Source: Syntrophobacterales bacterium
GTDB taxonomy: Bacteria > Desulfobacterota > Desulfobaccia > Desulfobaccales > 0-14-0-80-60-11
NCBI GenBank assembly: GCA_023229795.1
Contig: JALNYP010000036.1
Location: 1 to 37,693 of the forward strand
Reading direction: 5' to 3'
Length of the DNA stretch: 37,693 nucleotides
The notes beneath the pieces are model-generated. The model was not told the DNA's origin, did no database searches, and saw only the letters and a program-made list of their open reading frames with translations. Positions 14,482 to 22,317 of this stretch are shown here, one piece after another. The translations under genes were made by a program, and so were the position numbers. Every line of letters begins with the position of its first letter. The stretch's first letter is position 1.

Positions 14482-14725
14482 TTTCTGCCTCCTGATTCAG
14501 GCCGTGTGCTCCGCCTTCTTACCGCGCGGGCCAAGGCCAAAGAAGTTCAACTGATGATGGGTGATTTGCTAGCCGGACTGATTGGCCATTGCTTGGGTGA
14601 TCTCAGCCAGAGCGGTCGGCAGACTATTCACCGAATATCTTGAGGTAAAATAAGTATTGATTTTCACTTTGTCGAGGTCATGGGGGGCATACAGGCAGAA
14701 GCAAAGTATTGGAGTGATCATGGGA

Positions 14726-14757
14726 AGCCGCGTCTCGACCCTCAGACGCGGCTTTTT
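14726..14757 (+). terminator. Intrinsic-terminator-like hairpin between catalase and mla genes
   Basis: AGCCGCGTCT (14726-14735) pairs perfectly with AGACGCGGCT (14744-14753) over an eight-base loop; a T-run TTTTT follows on the plus strand. Both flanking genes are on the minus strand, so a plus-strand terminator here has no evident partner. On the minus strand the hairpin sits 15 bases after the auxiliary-lipoprotein stop but lacks a U-tract. Confidence 0.6.
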
Positions 14758-14771
14758 AAGCGAAGGATTTC

Positions 14772-15458
14772 CTACTTCCCGGCTCTCTGCCGGGCGGCCT
14801 CGTAGGTATCGGTGATGATGCGGGCCGAGACTTCCGCCATGGCCCGGCTCATGGCCTGGGCCAGGCCTTGAGGGGTCTTTTCCGGCATGGGCGTCAGAGC
14901 CCGGTAGTTTTTCTGGAAGACCACCCGCTGGGGCACCTCCTCCCGGGTGACGTCCAGGAGGGTGGCGGTCACGGCCAGGACCGCCTTCCAGCCGTCGGGC
15001 TCATCCACCTCCTGAAATTCCTCCACCCCGCCTTCCAACTGGAACCGGTATCTGCCGGTGGCGGCGGGTCCGAACACCGCATCGAACAGGTAGGCGTCCC
15101 GGAAGTCCCTGACCAGATAGTCGGTGACCAGGTAGCCGGGATTGGCCCGCCAGCGGCTGTAATTATAAGTCTCGCTTTTAAAGGGCTGGGGCTGGTAAAC
15201 CATGGCGTTGGTATTAAAGGCCTGGGCCACGCTGAACTGCTCCACCTTGACGACCTCGGGGATCTTGGCTTTACGGCCGATCACCGGCGCGGGGTACTCC
15301 AGGATGTACTGGTGCACCAGCATGGGCGGCTTGCCGCAGCCGCAGGGCATGAGGAGCGCCGCCGCTACTAAGCCAAGGCCTGCTATCCTCAACAAGAACG
15401 CCGATTGGGAGTTTCCGGTGCGCGTGGGCTTGGTCAACAGGTGCGCCATGGGCATCAT
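14772..15458 (-). CDS. ABC-transport auxiliary lipoprotein, PqiC/LetC-like
   Basis: 228 residues, last gene of the mla operon. The N-terminus has a hydrophobic segment (about 21-38) ending in LLMPCGCGK, an imperfect lipobox with Cys39 or Cys41 as lipidation site. The body carries YILEYPAP, VKVEQFSVAQAFN and a C-terminal segment MSRAMAEVSARIITDTYEAA, as in 'ABC-type transport auxiliary component' lipoproteins that accompany MCE systems. It would sit in the periplasm, probably on the outer-membrane inner leaflet, accepting lipid from the MlaD needle. Its ATG overlaps the mlaD stop (ATGA type). A family assignment other than PqiC-like is possible. Confidence 0.75.
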   Translation of the reverse strand: MMPMAHLLTKPTRTGNSQSAFLLRIAGLGLVAAALLMPCGCGKPPMLVHQYILEYPAPVIGRKAKIPEVVKVEQFSVAQAFNTNAMVYQPQPFKSETYNYSRWRANPGYLVTDYLVRDFRDAYLFDAVFGPAATGRYRFQLEGGVEEFQEVDEPDGWKAVLAVTATLLDVTREEVPQRVVFQKNYRALTPMPEKTPQGLAQAMSRAMAEVSARIITDTYEAARQRAGK

Positions 15459-16351
15459 TCATTCCACCTTTTCTTGGGGGGCTTGCCGAACAAGAGGTCC
15501 GAGGGCCGGTTATAGAGTCTCTGGAGCAACTGCTCCATGGTTTCGGAACTTTGCCGCAGGGTGGTGCTGGTGGCCTGCAGTTCCCGGGTGATATCCCGGG
15601 TTTTTCCCAGAGTGGCCGGCAGTTGCATGGCCAGGATCTGGTCATTGACGGTGGCCAGCATGGTCCGGGCGTTCTTGAGGGACTCCCGGGCCTCCGCCAG
15701 GGTCTGGTCCAGCTTAGAGTCGGCCAGCACCTTGTCCGCCCGCCCGGTGAGCCGCTCCAGGTTGCCGGCGGAGGCGTTCAGGCGGGTCATAATACTCGCC
15801 ATCTCCTTGCCTTTGAGGAAATCTTCCATGGCCTTGGTGGTGGCGATCAACTGGTTGGAGATGCCTTTGGCATCAATATCATTGAACTTTTGCACGATGT
15901 CGTTGATGCCGGTCATCAGCCTCTGGATTTCGGAAGGCCGGGTGGGAATAATGGGAAATTCCGACGGGAAGTCGATCTTCGGGGATAAATCCGGCTCTCC
16001 CGGCTTGCGCAGATCCAGGTCCACGAACATGATGCCGGTGATTCCCGCGGCTTTGAGCTGAGCTATCGCCCTTTTTTGCAGGTTATTCTGCATGTTGATC
16101 TTCATCACCACCCCGATGAGGCGGTTATCGGGGGCTACTTTGATCTGCTCCACCCTGCCCACATCGACGCCCCGGAACTTGACGCTGGAATCCATCTGGA
16201 GGCCCTGGACCGATTCATCGAAATAGGAAATATAGGTCTCCCCTTTCTGGAAATAGCTGGTGGCCCCTACCCAGATGACGGCGATGACCCCCAGGACGAC
16301 GCCCAGAATCACGAAGGCCCCGAGGATTAAGTTGGTGCTCTTTTTGGCCAT
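15455..16351 (-). CDS. mlaD: MlaD-like MCE-domain lipid-transport protein
   Basis: 298 residues. One N-terminal membrane anchor (about 8-30, LILGAFVILGVVLGVIAVIW) is followed by an MCE domain at about 38-120 (SVQGLQMDSSVKFRGVDVGRVEQI is the family core) and a long helical region to the C-terminus with coiled-coil character. MCE proteins form hexameric rings or tubes on the inner membrane that pass lipids between MlaE/F and the outer membrane. It overlaps the downstream lipoprotein gene and lies two bases after mlaF. The extended C-terminal helices suggest a needle-like tube rather than the short E. coli MlaD ring, which could explain the lack of a MlaC gene (inference). Confidence 0.9.
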   Translation of the reverse strand: MAKKSTNLILGAFVILGVVLGVIAVIWVGATSYFQKGETYISYFDESVQGLQMDSSVKFRGVDVGRVEQIKVAPDNRLIGVVMKINMQNNLQKRAIAQLKAAGITGIMFVDLDLRKPGEPDLSPKIDFPSEFPIIPTRPSEIQRLMTGINDIVQKFNDIDAKGISNQLIATTKAMEDFLKGKEMASIMTRLNASAGNLERLTGRADKVLADSKLDQTLAEARESLKNARTMLATVNDQILAMQLPATLGKTRDITRELQATSTTLRQSSETMEQLLQRLYNRPSDLLFGKPPKKRWNE

Positions 16352-16352
16352 A

Positions 16353-17138
16353 TCAGGTTACCTGCTGCCCGAAGCCGGTGGCGGGCCGGCGATTGAAGAA
16401 GTTCAACACCCGGGGGTCGTCGGAGTGCTCTTTCAACTCCAAAGGATCGCCGCTGGCGATGATGCCCCGGGCGCTCTTATCCAGCATGATTACCCGGTGG
16501 GCGATGTTGAAAATGGATTCCAGTTCGTGGGTGACGATTACCATGGTGGTGCCCATACCGGTGTTAATGCCTTTTATCAGGATATCCAACTCCGCCGACG
16601 TGATGGGGTCCAGCCCGGCGGAGGGCTCGTCGAAGAACAGGATCGTGGGGTCCAGGGCCATGGCCCGGGCCAGCCCGGCCCGCTTCTTCATGCCCCCGGA
16701 AATCTCGGAGGGTAGATGGTTTTCATAGCCCGACAGGCTCACCAGCCCCAGCTTCATCTTGACGATGAGCTCGACGACGTCGGAGTCCAGGTCCGTGTAT
16801 TCATAAAGGGGCAGGGACACGTTCTGCGCCAGGGTCATGGAGCCGAACAGCGCCCCGGACTGAAACAGCACCCCGAACCCGGTGCGCACCTGCCGCAGGA
16901 GGCGCTCGTCGTTGGTATTGATGTTGACGCCGTTGACCAGGACTTTGCCGGCTGCGGGCTGATACAGGCCGATCAGGTGCTTCAGCAGGGTGGACTTGCC
17001 GCAGCCGCTGCCCCCCAGGATTACCAGGATCTCCCCCTGGTTGACCTGAAAACTGACCCGCTCAAAGATGGTATTATCCCCGAAGCGGGCCGTCAACTGG
17101 TCAACCACGATGACCGGCGCAGGGGTATCATTGGCCAT
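16353..17138 (-). CDS. mlaF: MlaF-like ABC transporter ATPase
   Basis: 261-residue ATPase of the Mla/MCE phospholipid transporter, cytoplasmic side of the inner membrane. Walker A is LGGSGCGKST (41-50), the ABC signature is EISGGMKKRAGLARAMA, Walker B is TILFFDEPSAGLDP and the switch histidine follows in VTHEL. The G-M-K-K-R after the signature glycines is typical of the MlaF subgroup. It lies 13 bases after mlaE and 1 base before mlaD, in the usual E-F-D type order, so the three are surely cotranscribed. Confidence 0.94.
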   Translation of the reverse strand: MANDTPAPVIVVDQLTARFGDNTIFERVSFQVNQGEILVILGGSGCGKSTLLKHLIGLYQPAAGKVLVNGVNINTNDERLLRQVRTGFGVLFQSGALFGSMTLAQNVSLPLYEYTDLDSDVVELIVKMKLGLVSLSGYENHLPSEISGGMKKRAGLARAMALDPTILFFDEPSAGLDPITSAELDILIKGINTGMGTTMVIVTHELESIFNIAHRVIMLDKSARGIIASGDPLELKEHSDDPRVLNFFNRRPATGFGQQVT

Positions 17139-17151
17139 AATTCATCCGTCT

Positions 17152-18303
17152 CTAAATATGCAAATACTGGAAGACCAGGGCAAAGGCCGAATCCGTCACG
17201 ATAATGAGAAAAATCGCCGCGACCACCGCGGAGGTGGTGGCTGACCCCACTGCTTCGGCGCCGCCCCTGACCTGGAAGCCCCGCTGGCAGCCGATCCCCG
17301 AGATCAGCACCGCAAACACCCCGGACTTGATCAGGCTGGTGATGATATCCAGCAGGGTCAGGCTCCTCTGGGTCTCCTTCAAATAGGTGTAAACCGTCAG
17401 ATCGAGGCCCAGGACGCCCACGATCACCCCGCCCAGGATGCCGAACAGGTCGGCATAAAGGGTGAGCAGAGGCACCACGATCATGGTCGCCAGGACTTTG
17501 GGCACGGCCAGAAACCGCACCGGGCTGAACCCCATGGAGGTGAGGGCGTCCACCTCTTCGTTGACCATCATGGTGCCGATTTCGGCGGCGAAGGCCGATC
17601 CCGACCGGCCGGCCACCAGGATGGCCGTCATAATGGGCCCCAATTCCTTGACAATGGCAATGGCCAACAGGGAGGCCACGTAGATGTTGGCCCCGAACTG
17701 CTTGAGTTGCAGAGATGACATGAAGGCCAGAATGAGGCCCAGCAGCAGGCTGATGAGGCCCACGATGGGCAGCCCGTCCACGCCGGCCCGTTTCATGTAG
17801 AAGGCCACGTCATCCCAGCGCACCGACCGGGGATGGAAGAGGTCGTAGGCCAGGGCCGTCAGGAGTTCCCCCAGAAACATCACCACTTGCTTGAAGTCGT
17901 TGAGAATCTTGAGGGTTTCATCCCCCACCTGTTCGAGGATGGTGCCGGTGCGGCGTTCGGTGATCAGCGGCGGCGCGGTCAGGGCCTGGGGGTCGATGAG
18001 GCCCATGATGCCCCGGGCCTTGTCGGTGAGATTGATGAACTCGAAGGTCATCGACCGGCGCCGGGACTCGCTTTCCAGTTGCAGCAGGGCCAGGGCCCCG
18101 GCGCTATCCAGATAGGCGACCCCGCCCAGGTCCACGGTGAGGGTGGCGGGGATCATCTCCCGCAGGCGGGCCTGAACCTCGGCATCGAACGCTTCGAGGT
18201 TACCCAGGGAGAGCCGGCCCGAGACCGCCAAGGTGACGTGCTTGCCCCGGTCACCGCTCACCTCGATACTATGACCGTTCCTTGGTCCTCTGGCTTTTTT
18301 CAT
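17152..18303 (-). CDS. mlaE: MlaE-like permease with N-terminal STAS domain
   Basis: 383 residues. Residues 1-105 form a STAS domain (VTLAVSGRLSLGNLEAFDAEV, VDLGGVAYLDSAGALALLQL), equivalent to the separate MlaB protein of E. coli. Residues from about 130 on are the MlaE permease: several membrane helices with IVKELGPIMTAILVAGRSGSAFAAEIGTM as the family signature. The fusion puts the regulatory MlaB function on the same chain. The ATG is preceded by no clear ribosome-binding site. It is first in the operon, 129 bases downstream of another lipoprotein gene on the same strand. The substrate is presumably phospholipid, as in the family. Confidence 0.93.
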   Translation of the reverse strand: MKKARGPRNGHSIEVSGDRGKHVTLAVSGRLSLGNLEAFDAEVQARLREMIPATLTVDLGGVAYLDSAGALALLQLESESRRRSMTFEFINLTDKARGIMGLIDPQALTAPPLITERRTGTILEQVGDETLKILNDFKQVVMFLGELLTALAYDLFHPRSVRWDDVAFYMKRAGVDGLPIVGLISLLLGLILAFMSSLQLKQFGANIYVASLLAIAIVKELGPIMTAILVAGRSGSAFAAEIGTMMVNEEVDALTSMGFSPVRFLAVPKVLATMIVVPLLTLYADLFGILGGVIVGVLGLDLTVYTYLKETQRSLTLLDIITSLIKSGVFAVLISGIGCQRGFQVRGGAEAVGSATTSAVVAAIFLIIVTDSAFALVFQYLHI

Positions 18304-18337
18304 GGTTATGGAGATGCGTGGACCAATCTAGCGCTCA

Positions 18338-18357
18338 GTGCCCCGGTCCCGGGGCAC
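18338..18357 (-). terminator. GC-rich hairpin between the lipoprotein and mlaE genes
   Basis: GTGCCCCGGTCCCGGGGCAC is an almost perfect palindrome lying between the minus-strand lipoprotein stop (18433) and the mlaE start (18303). There is no U-tract, so it may be a weak terminator, an RNA-processing or stability element, or neither. Confidence 0.4.
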
Positions 18358-18432
18358 CTCTCTGACCTAAAGCACTTAACCGGCTCGGCCCAGGCGCCCT
18401 CTCGGGGCTTTCCGGCCGCGCCGGCAACGGGA

Positions 18433-18996
18433 TCAAGTATTAAAGTTCAAGGCCAGGAATTCCTTCTCGGTAATGCCCCAGCGTTGTTGGGCTTCCTCGG
18501 CGTTGATCGCCACCGCGGCCAGCCCGAGCACCCGGTCAGCGCGCATGATGGGGGCGCACACAATATAGAGGATGGCGCCGTCCTGTAAGAAAAACCTCTG
18601 CTGCTGTATCTTTTTGGTATTAATGGTCTTGGTTACCAGTTCATAATTGGAGAAATTAGTGGTAACCTCCCTGGGAGGATATATCGCCAAAGTCTCGCCG
18701 TAACGGTTCAAGACGCCGATACTGAAAGGACACATCCGGCATAACTTCACGGCTTGGGGCTCAATTTTCTGCAAGGTGGATTTGATGCCGTTCAAGTCAC
18801 GCTTGGCGATCGGCTCCACCAAATCGACGGAGAGCGTGTCGAGGCAGGCTTTTACTTCTTTCTTGAAGGCCAGGGCACCGGTGCTTAACGGCACTGGCTT
18901 GGCCTGACATCCCAGAGAAAAGGCGATCGCGCCCGCCAAGATAGCTCCAAGACAGAACTTCAACGCGGGTCCCTTACTCCAAACAGGCGATTTCAT
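18433..18996 (-). CDS. Hypothetical lipoprotein, possibly with a sensor-like fold
   Basis: 187 residues. The N-terminal signal ends in a clear lipobox FSLGC with Cys30, so the protein should be a lipid-anchored envelope protein. The remainder has a helical part (about 40-85), a CRMC pair, then GVLNRYGETLAIYPP, FLQDGAILYIVCAPIMRADRVLGLAAVAIN. This beta-rich pattern resembles the PDC/Cache-type extracellular sensor domains of chemoreceptors, but without a signalling domain. The assignment is a pattern impression. A good promoter lies upstream. It is on the same strand as the mla operon and 129 bases before it, so cotranscription is possible. Confidence 0.75.
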   Translation of the reverse strand: MKSPVWSKGPALKFCLGAILAGAIAFSLGCQAKPVPLSTGALAFKKEVKACLDTLSVDLVEPIAKRDLNGIKSTLQKIEPQAVKLCRMCPFSIGVLNRYGETLAIYPPREVTTNFSNYELVTKTINTKKIQQQRFFLQDGAILYIVCAPIMRADRVLGLAAVAINAEEAQQRWGITEKEFLALNFNT

Positions 18997-19030
18997 AGCT
19001 CATTTACCAACTTGCTTTATTTCTTAAATA

Positions 19031-19060
19031 CTTATATCCTATTTCTTGTTTCTCTGCCAA
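19031..19060 (-). promoter_or_regulatory. Sigma-70 promoter of the lipoprotein gene, with overlapping palindrome
   Basis: Read on the minus strand, TTGGCA (19055-19060) and TATAAG (19031-19036) are 18 bases apart, ending about 35 bases before the start codon at 18996. The -35 box is one arm of TGCCAA-gagaa-TTGGCA (19055-19071), a perfect 6-bp inverted repeat that could be a regulator site. Confidence 0.5.
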
Positions 19061-19154
19061 GAGAATTGGCAAGCAGGGCAGACGAGCGGAGAAAATCGCC
19101 CTGCGGTCCCAACGGCATACAGGATCATGGTGTGGCCGGGTTAAAAATTTCCGG

Positions 19155-19183
19155 TTGACAAACGGCCCCAAAAACCATTAACT
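19155..19183 (+). promoter_or_regulatory. Promoter of the small coiled-coil protein gene
   Basis: TTGACA (19155-19160) is a perfect -35 box; TTAACT (19178-19183), 17 bases on, is a modest -10 box, with TAATGTG just after. The expected start of transcription falls about 50 bases before the ATG at 19242. Confidence 0.45.
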
Positions 19184-19241
19184 AATGTGCAATAATTGGG
19201 ATAAGTGCGGACGGGCCCGCTTAGGCCCGGGAGGATGAGGT

Positions 19242-19514
19242 ATGACTGGTTTCAAGTGGACGAGACCGTATCGTCGCGGGTCCCTGGAGATCAGCAGCCG
19301 GGGCTTGCGCTCCCGCCGGGAGGGCGATTATGGGCTGCCCGGCTATGGTCCGGCCATGTGGTGGGATATTCCGGCGGCCAGGTCCTATGCCACCCTGGAA
19401 GAGGAACTGTCGGACCTGTGGTGCCGCGCCCAAATGCTGACCCAGGAACTTGCGACCATCCAGAAGCGCCTCACCGAGTTGCAAGAGGTGGTGGAACAGA
19501 CCCTGGACGGTTAG
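19242..19514 (+). CDS. Small hypothetical protein with C-terminal coiled coil
   Basis: 90 residues. The N-terminal half is basic and rich in Arg, Gly and aromatic residues (YRRGSLEISSRGLRSRR, then GLPGYGPAMWW). The C-terminal half, from about residue 52, is a heptad-like helix (LEEELSDLWCRAQML and ELATIQKRLTELQ). The layout recalls small DUF5320-type proteins of anaerobes, which also pair a Gly-rich start with a terminal coil, but the match is weak. GGAGGATGAGG just upstream and a promoter-like TTGACA support it as real; a longer overlapping frame from 19205 is less likely. No signal peptide. Function unknown. Confidence 0.6.
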   Translation: MTGFKWTRPYRRGSLEISSRGLRSRREGDYGLPGYGPAMWWDIPAARSYATLEEELSDLWCRAQMLTQELATIQKRLTELQEVVEQTLDG

Positions 19515-19730
19515 AGCAACTCGTCAAGTTGGGGCAGGAGGCCAGGCGCCGAACTCAAGGTCTCGTGGGTAATTTTTCCACGCGGCGCGCCGGACTGGCG
19601 TCACCCGGGGCCGGCTTCGCTCCGCTCCCCTAGAAGCGAGCTTTCGCCGTGCCGGCCCCGCTGATTATCCCCAGCCGTACCCACGTATTTTTTCTTTTTA
19701 ATCCGGCCCTTCCCCCGACCTCTCCTGTCC

Positions 19731-20165
19731 TTAAGCCTCCCGGGCTTCCGCCTGGGCCAAGGCCAGTTTGGCCTTTAGCAGTTTGCGGTATTTCTCCGCG
19801 GCCTTGGTCAGGTTATTGGCCTGCACGGCTTTGAGGAGGTCCCCTTCGAGTTCGGCCACGTCCAGGCGCTGGTAATAGTCCATGGTCTCTTTCAGGTGGG
19901 CCAGGACGATCTTGCCCGTCAGGATGGGGTGGTTGTTGGTGACATTGGCGTCCGCGAAGCGGGTGCCGTGTTCCAGTTCCACTTCCAGGCCGGCGCTGAA
20001 TTCGCCCAGGGGGATCGGCATGCCCTCGACGTTGACTTCTTGAAGAATCACCTTGGCCTCTTCGGCCAAGACTTTGCCCTCCGCCAGTCGGGTCCAGTCC
20101 CGAAGGCCCAGGGCCTTGCAGACGCGTTGCACTTCCTCCACGGTGATATACACGGGCAGTTCCAT
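19731..20165 (-). CDS. DUF5661-like protein
   Basis: 144 residues. The central segment LEVELEHGTRF, then ANVTNNHPILTGKIVLAHLKE and DYYQRLDVAE matches the pattern of DUF5661 proteins, whose function is not known. The N-terminus (ITVEEVQRVCKALGLRDWTRL) has the usual 'level of an index helix' seen in that family. The C-terminal tail is a Lys/Ala-rich helix (NLTKAAEKYRKLLKAKLAL). No signal or membrane segment. AAGGAG seven bases before ATG supports the start. It lies 76 bases downstream of the reductase gene on the same strand and may be cotranscribed with it. Confidence 0.7.
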   Translation of the reverse strand: MELPVYITVEEVQRVCKALGLRDWTRLAEGKVLAEEAKVILQEVNVEGMPIPLGEFSAGLEVELEHGTRFADANVTNNHPILTGKIVLAHLKETMDYYQRLDVAELEGDLLKAVQANNLTKAAEKYRKLLKAKLALAQAEAREA

Positions 20166-20241
20166 GAGGCGCTCCTTTAGCTCGGTTTCCCGGTTGCCTT
20201 CTCCAAATTAATTATGTGCCTTCATTATACCGAAACCCCTC

Positions 20242-21447
20242 TTAAGCCAGGCGCTTGAAGTCGAAAACCTCCTGGGCCAGGTCCCCTTTCAAGGCGCTGA
20301 TGTCCCGTTGCTGCTTGATGGCGAGCTGGATTTCGGAGTTGCCCCGGATATCGCCCACCAGGATGGCGCCCACCAGGACGTTGTCCCGGATCACCAGTTT
20401 GCGGTAGGTCTTTTTGGCTTCATCTTTACGGACAATGGCTTCCAGCTTGCCGTCGGCGTCGATGTCTCCGGCGGCCACCAGGTCGATCCCGACCACCTTG
20501 AGGACGTTGGACGGCAGGGTGCCCTCGTAAGTGGCGGCCTGGCCCGCCATGACCGCGCCCGCCACCCGGCCCTGCTCCAGGGCCGCGGGCCAGATGCCGT
20601 AGAGACGCCCCCGGTGTTCGATGAGGTCCCCCGCCGCGTAGATATCGTCCCGGGAGGTCTGCATGGTGTCGTCCACCTTGACCCCTTTGTCCACCTCCAG
20701 GCCCAGGGCTTGGGCCAGGGTGAGATCGGGCCGGACCCCGGCGGAGATCAGCACCAGGTCCCCCGTGAGCTGCTCGCCGCTTTTGAGATAAACCTGAAGC
20801 CCTGCCGGGCCGGCGGCGATCTTCTCGGTCGTGGCCCCCAGGTGAAAGGTAAAGCCCATGTCCTCCATCTGCCGCTGCAGGATGGCGGCGCCGGCCACGT
20901 CCATCTGCCGGGGCAGGAGCCGGGGAAAGAACTCCACCACGCTGATCTTCAGGCCCAGCTTGCGGAGGCCGTTGCCCGCCTCCAGACCCAGCAGGCCGCC
21001 GCCGATCAGCACCGCGGTGGTTGCCGTGTCGGCACGCTCTTTGATCCGGTCGGCGTCGTCCAGGGTCTTCAAGGTGAACACCCCGGGGGTGTCCGCCCCC
21101 TGCATGGGCGGCACAAAGGATCGGCCGCCGGTGGCCAGCAGGAGCTTGTCGTAGGGGAAACTCTCGCCTTGGTCGGTCGAGACCACCTTCCGCTCGGGGT
21201 CGATCCCGGCGGCCCGGGTGTTCAGGCGGAGGTCGAGGCGGTGTTGCTCGTACCATTCCAGGTGATGGATGATCACGTGATCCGCTGGCTTTTCCCCGGC
21301 CAGGTACTCCGGCAGGGCCGGCACATAGTAGAACGGCCGGTTCTCCCGGGAAAAGATGACGATCTTACCTTCCGGGTCATATTGGCGAATATTTTCCGCC
21401 GCGGCATTGCCTGCCACGCCGTTGCCGATGATCAGATAGGTGGTCAT
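20242..21447 (-). CDS. FAD/NAD(P)H-dependent oxidoreductase, NADH:rubredoxin reductase-like
   Basis: 401 residues of the two-dinucleotide-binding (pyridine nucleotide-disulphide reductase) fold. The FAD motif is IIGNGVAGNAAAE (6-18), the NAD(P) motif is VLIGGGLLGLEAGNGL (about 146-161), and the second FAD motif is DDIYAAGDLIEHRG. No redox-active CxxxxC pair is present, placing it with rubredoxin/ferredoxin reductases and the N-terminal part of NAD(P)H nitrite reductases. In anaerobes such enzymes pass electrons from NADH to rubredoxin for oxygen or peroxide detoxification. The partner is not encoded nearby, although a catalase lies in the same region. AAGGAG six bases upstream supports the ATG. 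Confidence 0.85.
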   Translation of the reverse strand: MTTYLIIGNGVAGNAAAENIRQYDPEGKIVIFSRENRPFYYVPALPEYLAGEKPADHVIIHHLEWYEQHRLDLRLNTRAAGIDPERKVVSTDQGESFPYDKLLLATGGRSFVPPMQGADTPGVFTLKTLDDADRIKERADTATTAVLIGGGLLGLEAGNGLRKLGLKISVVEFFPRLLPRQMDVAGAAILQRQMEDMGFTFHLGATTEKIAAGPAGLQVYLKSGEQLTGDLVLISAGVRPDLTLAQALGLEVDKGVKVDDTMQTSRDDIYAAGDLIEHRGRLYGIWPAALEQGRVAGAVMAGQAATYEGTLPSNVLKVVGIDLVAAGDIDADGKLEAIVRKDEAKKTYRKLVIRDNVLVGAILVGDIRGNSEIQLAIKQQRDISALKGDLAQEVFDFKRLA

Positions 21448-21588
21448 GCTGGGCTCCTTTAGGCCGCAAGCTTTAGTAGCCTAGCGGCGCGCCGCCGGGC
21501 CGGCCCCGCGGCTCTCCTGGCCTCTGCCGGCTGGCCTGGCGAGCCGGTCCGGCAGGATCGGCGAAAACGCTGCCATAAAACATTCATC

Positions 21589-21616
21589 AGTTAATAACCG
21601 CTACTTTGACTGTCAA
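21589..21616 (-). promoter_or_regulatory. Possible promoter of the FAD/NAD reductase gene
   Basis: On the minus strand a perfect TTGACA (21611-21616) is followed by only a weak -10 region near 21588-21594 (TTAACT/TAACTG). The box is part of the small palindrome TTGAC-t-GTCAA (21606-21616). The rest of the 21448-21707 gap shows nothing else recognisable. Confidence 0.3.
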
Positions 21617-21707
21617 GGCAAAGGGAGTCTTTTATGGAAATCGGCCAACTTCCCCTGGCGCGGCCCCGGGGCCTCATAATATGCCTATGAAGCGATGCAA
21701 AAAAGAC

Positions 21708-21753
21708 TTGACGGACCTTTGGCGTTCATCTAATATACCGGCCAGTCAGTATA
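21708..21753 (+). promoter_or_regulatory. Promoter and TetR-type operator of the efflux operon
   Basis: TTGACG (21708-21713), a 17-base spacer and TAATAT (21731-21736) make a near-consensus sigma-70 promoter. Overlapping the -10 box is the imperfect palindrome ATACCGGCCAGTCAGTAT (21735-21752), of the ATACCGNCCNGTCNGTAT type bound by some TetR-family repressors. Bound repressor would block the -10 box, giving negative autoregulation of tetR and the pump genes. Confidence 0.75.
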
Positions 21754-21771
21754 CCTGAAAGGATGCTTGAG

Positions 21772-22317
21772 ATGAGGCCCCGCCCGCGCACCCGCGATTT
21801 CATCTTGGACGCCGCTGAATTGTTGGTCCTGGACGTCGGCGCCGGGCACATGACCCTCGACGCGGTGGCTGAACGGGCCGGCGTCAGCAAGGGCGGCTTG
21901 CTCTACCACTTCCATTCCAAGGAGGCGCTCCTGGAAGCCATGGTGTCCCGGCTGCTGCAGCGGTTCGCCGCCCGACAGGCCGAAACCACCCTGAACCTGC
22001 CGGAGGGTCCGAAACGCGGGCTGCGGGCCTATCTGATGGCGTCGCTCACCGACGCTGAAGCCACCCAACGCCTCAGCGCCAGCCTCCTGGCCGCCGGGGC
22101 CAATAACCCCAAGTTGCTCGAACCGGTGCGGGAGTACTTCCGGGAATGGTTCGCCCGGTTGGGGACTTTCGGTCTGGAGTTTGAACGCGCCGCGGTCATC
22201 TCCCTGGCGGTGGACGGCCTCTGGCTGCTGGAGCTGCTGCAACTCTCCCCCCTGGATCAGCGGCAACGGGCGGGAGTTTCCCGGGAACTCTTTCGGCTGG
22301 TGGACGGCAGCGCATGA
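21772..22317 (+). CDS. TetR-family transcriptional regulator of the RND pump
   Basis: 181 residues from ATG 21772, chosen over the in-frame ATG at 21763 because AAAGGA lies eight bases before it. The N-terminal helix-turn-helix is FILDAAELLVLDVGAGHMTL followed by VAERAGVSKGGLLYHFHSKEALL, the standard TetR DNA-binding signature. The C-terminal ligand domain (about 60-181) is variable as usual and its inducer is unknown. Its stop overlaps the ATG of the outer-membrane gene (ATGA), so repressor and pump share one transcript. Release of the repressor by a toxic ligand would induce the whole operon (inference from family and layout). Confidence 0.9.
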   Translation: MRPRPRTRDFILDAAELLVLDVGAGHMTLDAVAERAGVSKGGLLYHFHSKEALLEAMVSRLLQRFAARQAETTLNLPEGPKRGLRAYLMASLTDAEATQRLSASLLAAGANNPKLLEPVREYFREWFARLGTFGLEFERAAVISLAVDGLWLLELLQLSPLDQRQRAGVSRELFRLVDGSA

